Origin: Turnera subulata
Lineage: Eukaryota > Streptophyta > Magnoliopsida > Malpighiales > Passifloraceae
DNA length: 64,000 nucleotides
Reading direction: 5' to 3'
Assembly (NCBI GenBank): GCA_028386065.3
Contig: JAKUCV010002880.1
Span: 228,952 to 292,951 of the forward strand
In this document: piece by piece, positions 57,296 through 64,000 of the stretch
Layout of the letters: every line of letters starts with the position of its first letter
Position numbering within the stretch: the stretch's first letter is position 1
Program-made: the position numbers and the translations under genes
Notes under the pieces: generated by a model
What the model was told of the DNA's origin: nothing
Seen by the model: only the letters and a program-made list of their open reading frames with translations
Databases searched by the model: none

Positions 57296-58944
57296 TGAAA
57301 CGCCCCGACCCGTATTTACCGTACACAGTAAACACGTGCCGGAATTGTGACGACCCAACCAAAACCAACCCAAGCATACAATGTGTACAATAGAAACTCG
57401 GGCCCAACAGCCCAAAATAGGAAACATCATAAATAACAAAACCGGCCTAATGGCCCAATAATATCAATAAAATGCACAACGGAAGACTTAATAACTCACA
57501 AACACTGTATGCGACACAGATGCAAACTATGGATCCGAGCCCTGTCCAAGGGATAACGCCGCAGCCTGTCTGGAATGCACCAAACCTGTACAACAAATAA
57601 CTCATCCTACGGATGAAAGCCCGCAGGTGAGGGGTGAGTCCGAAGTGCTCACCGACGAAGGAAAGACAATCAATATGCAACTATAATTACTCAAGTCAAA
57701 AACAGGCAAAACCGCCAAAATAAATCAAAAGACTCGAATAAAATCCAATTTCCAATTTTATCTTTCCGGGCCCTGTCACGGATAAGCTAGAGGTCAGACC
57801 TGGTTATCAACACATTCCGGGTGCCAGACCAAATCCAGAGAACCCAGGGATCGACATCCCAAAAATACGAACCCAGGGATAGACATCCCAAAAATAATCA
57901 CGGGATAGACATCCCAAGCATAGATATGCTTATCACAAGAACCCAGGTCACGGCCACCACGGAACAGTCTTAAACCATCGAGTCGTACCACTACTTATCA
58001 CGTGACAATTATATTACCGTCATCAAAATCAAATCACAGGGATCGACATCCCTAACCAGAACACCGGGATAGACATCCCTATCCAAAATCAAGGATCGAC
58101 ATCCTTATCACAATTTATTATTAATTCCACTATACTTATACCAAAAAGACGCAAGGATTAACATCCAAATACCAACATGGGATAAACATCCCGACCACAA
58201 TCAAGACAATGGGATAAACATCCCGAACCAACCACAGCAAACCACAGCAAATGCAACATCAAACTCAATAACCGAGTAATATAGGCACATATAGAAGGAA
58301 ATCCATCCTCACCCTGGCCGATTACTCAACTCCGGAAACAATGACCGGTCCGCGCTGGCTCCTCGGGAAACTGCTCGATATCCGAACCTATACATCAAAG
58401 CAATACATACTCACATAAATGCACATAATTGGTATACTATGATGCCCAAACTGCGAAATAACCCATCCCGGTTCATATCCTTTATTATTATCTTTTACCG
58501 AAAATATTTTACCGTACGTATGTCCGAATATAATTTCGGTACCGTACTTTAATTAAAACTCTTAAAAATATTTTCATAAATTAATTATACTTTTCCAAAA
58601 TTATAATCTCCATAATTTTTCCAGAAAAATAATATCCTATTTATAATTTCCAGAAAATATATATAGTATTTATCTTTTTCTATATATAATAATATTTTCC
58701 AACACAAAATATATTTACTTTTAATCTTCAAAGTACATATATATATTTTTCCACAACCATAATTTTCCAGACAAAATAATATATGTATATAAAATTTCCA
58801 GGAATTATTTTTATGGCATTTATATATTTTTTTTCAATTAGAAATAGTTTCCCAAAACATAATCTTATTATTTATCCAAGTATGTATATTTATATTTTTC
58901 TCAAAATATCAGAATTAAATTGACTATAATTTTCTCAAAGTAAA
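57296..58944 (-). mobile_element. Truncated gypsy LTR, second family
   Basis: Read on the minus strand, this is the 3' part of an LTR ending ACGGGTCGGGGCGTTTCA. It is collinear with 58945 to about 60530 of the adjacent full LTR but stops at 58944, where that LTR begins. It carries the UUCG stem-loop (57633-57653) and ten short hairpins (57847-58224). The simplest reading is that the neighbouring element inserted into this LTR, leaving its other part beyond the window; GTAAA at 58940-58944 would then be the target duplication. Confidence 0.8.
57847..58224 (-). repeat. Array of ten short hairpins in truncated LTR
   Basis: Palindromes with 4- to 6-bp arms and 4-base loops occur at 57847, 57876, 57902, 57916, 58038, 58066, 58091, 58155, 58179 and 58211. 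The type is GGGAT-AGAC-ATCCC on the plus strand. Variants keep pairing: AAGCAT-AGAT-ATGCTT at 57916 and AAGGAT-CGAC-ATCCTT at 58091. The unit at 58155 is the weakest, with only GGAT/ATCC paired. Confidence 0.85.
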
Positions 58945-59470
58945 TGAAACGCCCCGACCCGTATTTACCGTACACAGTAAACACGTGCCGGAACTGTGAC
59001 AACCCAATCAAATAAACCCAAGCATACAGTGTGGACCACAATAACTCGGGCTCGACGGCCCATAATAATAAACATCAATAATAATAAAACCGGCCCAATA
59101 ATAGAAAAACTATGCACAGCGGAAGACTTTAAATAACTAACACTGTATGCGACACATGCAACTATGGATCCAAGCCCGTCCAAGGGATAACGCCGCAGCC
59201 TGTCTGGAATGCACCAAACCTGTACATAAATCAACTCATCCTACGGGATGAAAGCCCGCAGGTGAGGGGTGAGTCCGAAGTGCTCACGACAATGGAAAGA
59301 CCATCAATATGGACACTAAAGTTACTCAAGGCCAAAAACAATCAAAAACCGACCAAAAGACTCAACAAAATCCAATTATCCAATTTTATCTTTTCCGGGC
59401 CCCGTCACGGATAAGCTAGGGTCGTACCAGGTTATCAACCTGTTCCTGGTGCCAGATCAAAAAGAACCCA

Positions 59471-59778
59471 GGGATAGACATCCCAAAAATAACAAACCGG
59501 GATAGACATCCCAAGCATAGACATGCTTATCAAGTAACCCAGATCATGGCCACCACAAACAGTCTCTAACCATCCGGTCGTACCTCTACTTACCACGCGA
59601 CAATTATATCATCATTAAAACCAAACTCAGGGATCGACATCCCTAACCAAAATACCGAGGATCGACATCCTCATCACAATTCATTAATTATCCATTTACT
59701 TATTCCAAACGACACAGAAAATCAACACGGGGATAAACATCCCAAAAATACCAAACAAGCACCGGGATAGACATCCCG
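59471..59778 (-). repeat. Array of seven short hairpins in complete LTR
   Basis: Hairpins start at 59471, 59499, 59513, 59629, 59657, 59730 and 59763. They correspond to the array in the truncated LTR but have their own arm variants: GAGGAT-CGAC-ATCCTC at 59657 and CGGGAT-AGAC-ATCCCG at 59763. Confidence 0.85.
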
Positions 59779-61028
59779 AGCCAAAACACAACATAAGCAC
59801 AGCATCCAACAATGCAACAACACCAAATACAATAACCGAGTAATAAGGCACATATTGAAGGAAATCCATCCTCACCTTGGCCGATTACTCAACTTCGGAA
59901 ACTATGACCGGTCCGATGCCGGCTCCTCGGGAAACTGCCCGATATCCAAACCTATACAACAAAATCATACATACACATAAATGCACATAAGAGTATGTCA
60001 TGATGCCTCTACTGCGAAATATAAACCCATCCCGATTACATATCTCTTTTATTTTCATTTACCGGAAATATTTAACCAAACGTGTATCCGAATATAATTC
60101 CGGTACTATACTTCAGTTAAAACTCTTCCCAAACTATATTTTCATAAAATAATTATAATTTCCCAAAATAATAATCATTATAATTTTTCCAGAAAAATAA
60201 TAAGCTATTTATAATTTTCAGAAAACATTTATATAGTATTTATCTTTTTCCTAAATATACATAATAATATTTTCCAACACCAAAATTATAATTACCTTTA
60301 ATTTCCAAAATACATATTCATATACATATACCATAATCACAATTTTCCAGCCAAAATAATATACAAACTAAATTTCCAGAAATTATTTATATGACTTTTA
60401 TATATTTTTTTTCTATTTAGTAATAGTTCCCCAAAACATAATCCTAATTATTTACCCAAGTAAATATATTTATATATTAATAAAAATACCTGAGTTAAAT
60501 AGGCAATATTTTACTCAAAATAACTATAAATTTTTTTCAAAAATAAATACCAGAATACAGGTAAATACATAAATACATATATATATATATATATTGTTTT
60601 TTTTTTTTAATTAAAAACCTAACAGGGGCAACCCGGATCCAGACCCAGGCGCGACCCGGACAGGCACGCGGGTCGAAGGATCCGGATCTACTCACCTCGC
60701 GGGTTGAGCGGCTGGTGACGACGGCGGCGACGCGACGCGGTGCGAGGAGGGCAGCGCGAGGTCGGCTTGAGGTGGCGACTCCAACGGTGGTGGTAGCTGG
60801 GCGCGGCGGCGACGGCAGCTACGCAGGAGCGGAGGAAAAGAGGATCCACGGGGAATCCGGCGGGTCAACGGCCCTGCAGTGCGCGTCCGGCGGCGGATGG
60901 CGACGGGATCAGCGGCTACAGGTCGGCGACGTTGAGGCGAGCTCCATGGAGGCGGTGGTGTGGCGAGAAGACGGTCGGAGCTCCACGGTGTGCACAGTAA
61001 CCGGAGGCGGCGAAGGTGATGCACTGTT

Positions 61029-61270
61029 CACCTTATTTTTTTCTTCCATTTTCTTTCCTTTTTTCCTATTTTCTGTATTTCCTTTCTTTTCTTTTTCTTG
61101 ATTTTTCTTCTTCTCTTTTTTTTGTTTCTATTTTTTTCGAATTTCTCTTTTTTTTTTCTTTCTTCTTCTTTTTTTTTTCCTCTCTATTTTTCTTTTTTTT
61201 CTGTTTTCTCTCTTTTTCTTTTTCCTCTCCTTTTCCTTTTTTTCTCTCTTTTTTTTTCTTCTCCTTTCTC
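61029..61270 (-). repeat. Long purine tract in the LTR leader
   Basis: About 240 bases are nearly pure C/T on the plus strand (A/G on the element's sense strand). Shorter purine stretches sit at the corresponding place in the LTRs at 40782 (41293-41350) and 47658. ORFs seen here on either strand are Lys/Glu- or Phe/Ser-rich artefacts of composition. Confidence 0.85.
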
Positions 61271-61293
61271 ACCCGGTTCTTCTCCTCTGCCTT

Positions 61294-61302
61294 GTTTTTA
61301 TA
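61294..61302 (-). promoter_or_regulatory. LTR promoter TATA box
   Basis: CTATAAAAA on the minus strand lies about 330 bases inside the LTR start. The predicted start site near 61265 falls at the edge of the long purine-rich stretch, so the transcript leader would be almost all A and G. Confidence 0.5.
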
Positions 61303-61626
61303 GACTGAAATTTTACTATTGATCATGTGAATCAATAATAAAATTTCGTCCGCATTACGGGCGAATCCAATCCGGACCAGAAAATAACAGATACCTCCTT
61401 AGTTATTTTCTGGTGTGATTTTCCGAGAAATTCCGAAACCCGAAAAATACCAACTTAGTTCCGAAAAATTCACGGGAAAATCACGAGCGCGGGAAAACCC
61501 TCGATTTCGAAAAACGACTCCCGATTTACCTTGAATTAATTACCCAAGATTAATTCAACAGTAAATCACGGTAAATAGACTTTTACAGTCCGGTAAAAAT
61601 CCAAAATTTTTACCCGGGCTGTTACA

Positions 61627-61664
61627 GACTACCCACCTTAAAAAGAATTTCGTCCCCGAAATTC
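61627..61664 (-). other. Polypurine tract and hairpin (minus-strand element)
   Basis: On the minus strand, GAATTTCGGGGACGAAATTC (61645-61664) is followed by TTTTTAAGGTGGGTAGTC and then the LTR start. This matches 47622-47657 of the other element and orients the retrotransposon. Confidence 0.85.
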
Positions 61665-61770
61665 CGTCTTATCTGTGGGTCCTACCATGATAAGATTCTG
61701 GCACACTCTGCCAGGTATCCAACCTCAACATGAGATACCGCTTATACCCTTAAGCGACATCTCATCCGCT

Positions 61771-61778
61771 TATAAAAA
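61771..61778 (+). promoter_or_regulatory. TATA-like box upstream of antisense ORF 1
   Basis: TATAAAAA lies 43 bases before the ATG at 61814, so transcription could start near 61800. The short leader CTCACACACAGCC precedes the ATG. The box is on the strand opposite to the retrotransposon's own transcript. Confidence 0.5.
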
Positions 61779-61813
61779 ACCAACCCTCATGACTGGCAAA
61801 CTCACACACAGCC

Positions 61814-62191
61814 ATGGACTCTCCACTGAGATCAAGGACAACTTCTGACTCCGAGAACAACAGCTACATCGGCGGCAGAGCTTTCCCAACAAGCTCGGAT
61901 GAGGAACCTTCGAAGAAGCGCTTCAAGACGAACATCATCGGCCTTAAGGAGCATATGGTCGTTTCCCCAAAACGACGGAAGAAACGTGTCCCCAAGAAAT
62001 CTGAAGATCGGAAAGGCAAGGCGGTCGCTGAGAGCAGCACTCCACTTCAGACACTTTCACAGCTGAACGCTTCCCTGAAGAAGGTCAGCTCTGCGATGAT
62101 GCAGATCGAAGTGGCGTGTATGGCACTCTCGTCCAACGTAGGAAACTTAAGGAAGCTTGTAAAAGACTTAGAGAAGCAAGTAACTCCATAG
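61814..62191 (+). CDS. Antisense ORF 1 in gypsy element: basic coiled-coil protein
   Basis: I do not recognise this 125-residue protein. It starts with a Ser-rich acidic stretch (TSSDEEPSKKRFK, 27-38), then a strongly basic segment SPKRRKKRVPKK (51-62) that looks like a nuclear localisation signal, then a heptad-like helix (78-122: LSQLNASLKKVSSAMMQIEV...LRKLVKDLEKQV) likely to form a coiled coil. It lies inside the internal region of the minus-strand retrotransposon, 190 bases from the 3' LTR, in antisense. A TATA-like box lies upstream, and AATAAA motifs occur at 62227-62236, 36 bases past the stop. Base composition is richer in GC than the flanks. Extra antisense ORFs are known in some plant Ty3/gypsy lineages; whether this one is expressed cannot be told from sequence. 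Confidence 0.6.
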   Translation: MDSPLRSRTTSDSENNSYIGGRAFPTSSDEEPSKKRFKTNIIGLKEHMVVSPKRRKKRVPKKSEDRKGKAVAESSTPLQTLSQLNASLKKVSSAMMQIEVACMALSSNVGNLRKLVKDLEKQVTP

Positions 62192-63045
62192 AGAGTACTT
62201 CTTCTCCTGTTGTAAACCTTTATTAAAATAAATAAAATGAGTTTCCTTTTAAATCAAAATTCTCTTATGTTAAGAAATCTTATGTCAAATGGAAAAATAA
62301 AACGTCTCAAAGTAAAAAAAAATCAATAATAAGAATATAAAATCAAATTTAAAGAAATAAAAAAATAAAACTCGTTTAACAAAATCAAAACAAAAAGAAA
62401 TTAAAACAAAATATATTTTCATGAACGGTGCCCAAATCGGTCCTAAGCATCCTCGAATCACGAAACGTAACTTACAACTAACGGTGACGTCAGTTAACCT
62501 CGTGAAGAAGATATCCGTTAACTCGGAAGGCGATGATCACGAGCACGTCCTGTGTCTCTCGAAAGAAACGTTACCCACTTGTTCAAAATTCCGCATAAGC
62601 CAAAACATCTGACAAAGCTCGTATCTCTCCAAGATACCCGAACAGCTGTGAACTCGTCGCACATGCTCTCTACTCGAGATGCGGTCCCATCTGTCCATCC
62701 TCAACGGTCACGGATGCAAGTGGTGAAAGGTGCAAGAAAATATAATAAGTTCATAAAAACAAAAGACAAGGTAGCCAGAGCGAAAGAAAATCATGTGATG
62801 GAAATAGGCTGAAAAACTCTGGCATGGGTCCGAAAAACGCGTAAAGCAATAAATGCAAGCAACGGTAAAATTCAAAAAGCAGATCTTGAAAATCAAAAAC
62901 GGTAATCACGCTCCCCGTAAGTGTATAAAAGAAGGAGCGGTGATGTGGAAATCATCAAAGCATTTTAAAAACAAACAAAACGCTCAAGCAAACAAAACAA
63001 ACCCAAACGCTCAGAAAAAAACAAAATACTCGCTTTCAGAACACG
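62192..63045 (+). other. Spacer between the two antisense ORFs
   Basis: This holds the presumed 3' end of ORF 1 and the upstream region of ORF 2. It includes a palindromic TGACGTCA (62485-62492), a bZIP-type site, and TATAAAAGAAGG at 62924-62935. Short ORFs here lack recognisable domains. Confidence 0.45.
62924..62935 (+). promoter_or_regulatory. TATA-like box upstream of antisense ORF 2
   Basis: TATAAAAGAAGG lies 122 bases before the ATG at 63046, a normal distance for a plant gene with a leader of about 90 bases. Confidence 0.45.
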
Positions 63046-63729
63046 ATGCCTGCTCCCTCATCTGTCTTCTTCGTCGAAGGTGCCAACCTTGGCAGGAGGA
63101 ATCGTCTGGCGTACAGCATGGTCAACGAACGTGCAGAAGAGCTGCCGAACGAGCTCGGCAGGATGCCCCGGCTGGTCTTCGTCGACGAGCTATACTCCTC
63201 AAGATTCTTCGTCACTCCCATGGAAGAAGTGTTCTTCCTAGAGGATCGCGGCACTCTGAGGACATCCTACTACGGATCGGCGAATTCCGTGATGTTCTTC
63301 ATCTCCGACAGGCTTCAGGAGTTCAACCTGGAGTCCACTTGTCAGACGGTGGAGCAAGGCGCTTACTACCAGCTCGCAATGACAGCCCAGAGCATACCCA
63401 GAATGACTCGGCTACCTCCAACTTGGCCAAAGGTACGGCTACTGGTGTGGAACTGCAGAGGAGTTGCAAGGCGAGCACAGGAGTTCACACGTACGCTGAG
63501 GGACTTGAAGAACCAGTACAAGCCCAACATGGTTCTTCTGACGGAGACTCAATGGCAACCTCGGGACGACCACGGTCTCATCCCTCTCCGTTTCCCTCAA
63601 GCTAACCGGTTCGAGATTCCTGGCCAACGCGACAGAGGCGGCATGTGGCTTTCTTGGAGCGACAGAGTCACGGTCAACGTCAACAGTGACGCAAACAGCT
63701 TCCGTGTCAACGTCGTTGCGAACCGTTAA
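63046..63729 (+). CDS. Antisense ORF 2 in gypsy element: unknown domain plus partial LINE-type endonuclease
   Basis: This 227-residue protein has two parts. Residues 1 to about 128 match nothing I recognise; they include VFVDELYSSRFFVTPMEEVF and a patterned SVMFFISDRLQEF. From 131 on, the sequence follows the start of the exonuclease-endonuclease-phosphatase fold used by plant L1 LINEs: VRLLVWNCRGVARR (catalytic Asn in WNCRG, 135-139), KPNMVLLTETQ (Glu167, the usual metal ligand) and GGMWLSWSDRVTVNV (198-212). The frame ends at 227, before the Asp/His residues that complete the catalytic site, so nuclease activity is unlikely unless an exon follows beyond the stop. The ORF is GC-rich, antisense to the surrounding retrotransposon, and follows a TATA-like box. 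The LINE relationship is inferred from motif order, not from a database search. Confidence 0.6.
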   Translation: MPAPSSVFFVEGANLGRRNRLAYSMVNERAEELPNELGRMPRLVFVDELYSSRFFVTPMEEVFFLEDRGTLRTSYYGSANSVMFFISDRLQEFNLESTCQTVEQGAYYQLAMTAQSIPRMTRLPPTWPKVRLLVWNCRGVARRAQEFTRTLRDLKNQYKPNMVLLTETQWQPRDDHGLIPLRFPQANRFEIPGQRDRGGMWLSWSDRVTVNVNSDANSFRVNVVANR

Positions 63730-64000
63730 ATGTATTTCCCTTTTTATAATTTATCAAAAATCAATGTATTATTTCCCTTTTATAAAATATCATGTAATAT
63801 TTTCCTTTTTACTTTATAAAATTTCAAACATTAATGTATTATCTCTGTTTGTAATGAAATATCAGTGTTATTAATAATATTTGTATTTCCGCATATTATG
63901 GCATCATTACCTCTTATGTGTATGTTCCGCGACAGCTGGCGTCCCTCGACTGGATCCATAATGCACTAACTAAATGATGTAAAATATTAAACAACTGGAG
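63730..64000. other. Internal region of the minus-strand element, continuing
   Basis: AT-rich sequence with repeated ATCAATGTATTATTTCCCTTTT-like units (63760-63845) follows the ORF 2 stop. No recognisable gag-pol coding sequence is present before the window ends. Confidence 0.4.

Larger units (their letters stand above)
58945..61626 (-). mobile_element. Complete LTR (2.7 kb), 3' LTR of a minus-strand gypsy element
   Basis: On the minus strand it starts TGTAACAGCCCGGG at 61626 and ends GGGGCGTTTCA at 58945. Directly outside (61627-61664) lie the polypurine tract and hairpin typical of the 3' end of the internal region, so this is the 3' LTR and the element continues beyond 64000. In transcript order it has a TATA box (61294-61302), a purine-rich stretch of about 240 bases, a GC-rich block (60620-61020), an AT-rich middle, seven short hairpins (59471-59778) and the UUCG stem-loop (59268-59288). 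The layout parallels the LTRs at 40782 and 47658 although most of the sequence differs. Confidence 0.88.

Noticed and set aside
57847..58224. CRISPR-like array of short repeats
   Set aside because: The units are palindromes of about 14 bases with changing arms and irregular spacing inside an LTR, in a plant nuclear genome.
61016..61335. ORFs made almost only of Phe/Ser/Leu or Lys/Glu/Arg
   Set aside because: They are a direct translation of the purine/pyrimidine tract in the LTR and show no domain.
62853..63605. 250-codon plus-strand ORF overlapping antisense ORF 2
   Set aside because: It is in another frame of the same GC-rich segment, starts in AT-rich sequence, and has no recognisable motif. 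The 63046 frame contains the endonuclease motifs.

Overview
The window is nuclear DNA of a flowering plant, most likely a woody eudicot. Genes have many GT-AG introns, introns and spacers are AT-rich, there is a chloroplast-targeted protein, a plant-specific transcription factor, and abundant plant LTR retrotransposons, SINEs and hAT-type MITEs. I cannot name the species. The pair XRN4-like exoribonuclease and rubredoxin RBD1-like gene is also adjacent in Arabidopsis (AT1G54490 and AT1G54500), so the left part looks like an old conserved gene block.

Layout. 1-5 kb: a broken adenylate kinase gene (minus strand) that lacks its first exon and has a frameshift. A decayed Ty3/gypsy-type LTR lies where the missing 5' end should be. 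5.2-13.7 kb: a complete 22-exon XRN4-type 5'-3' exoribonuclease (956 codons reconstructed). 15.7-16.3 kb: a single-exon plastid rubredoxin, convergent to it. 17.7-18.9 kb: a single-exon GeBP/STOREKEEPER-type regulator. 21.4-34.1 kb: a complete 24-exon SEC24 COPII coat gene (1075 codons) with two GC-AG introns, an intronic near-perfect foldback and an intronic SINE.

34-57 kb is mostly repeats: a 600-bp hAT MITE with an 8-bp target duplication, a receptor-kinase fragment broken by an exact 113-bp tandem duplication, a SINE with a 17-bp target duplication, a terminal-inverted-repeat region with an inner inverted repeat, a complete but mutated 8.9-kb gypsy element with chromodomain (LTRs 40782-42916 and 47658-49722), and a 5'-truncated LINE. 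Inside it sits one intact gene, a five-exon guanosine deaminase (52.8-55.0 kb, minus strand).

57.3-64 kb: a second gypsy family on the minus strand. A truncated LTR is directly followed by a full 2.7-kb LTR with its polypurine tract, so the internal region continues past the window end. This part of the internal region carries no recognisable gag-pol. Instead it has two plus-strand (antisense) ORFs, each with its own TATA-like box. One encodes a basic coiled-coil protein. The other joins an unrecognised domain to a partial LINE-type endonuclease. The LTRs of this family carry an array of short hairpins whose arms change together. A UUCG-capped stem-loop is shared by all five LTR copies of the window, intact in four. 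These are the least explained signals here.

The intact genes are independent housekeeping functions (RNA decay, photosystem assembly, transcription, ER-to-Golgi export, purine nucleoside catabolism) and do not form a common pathway.
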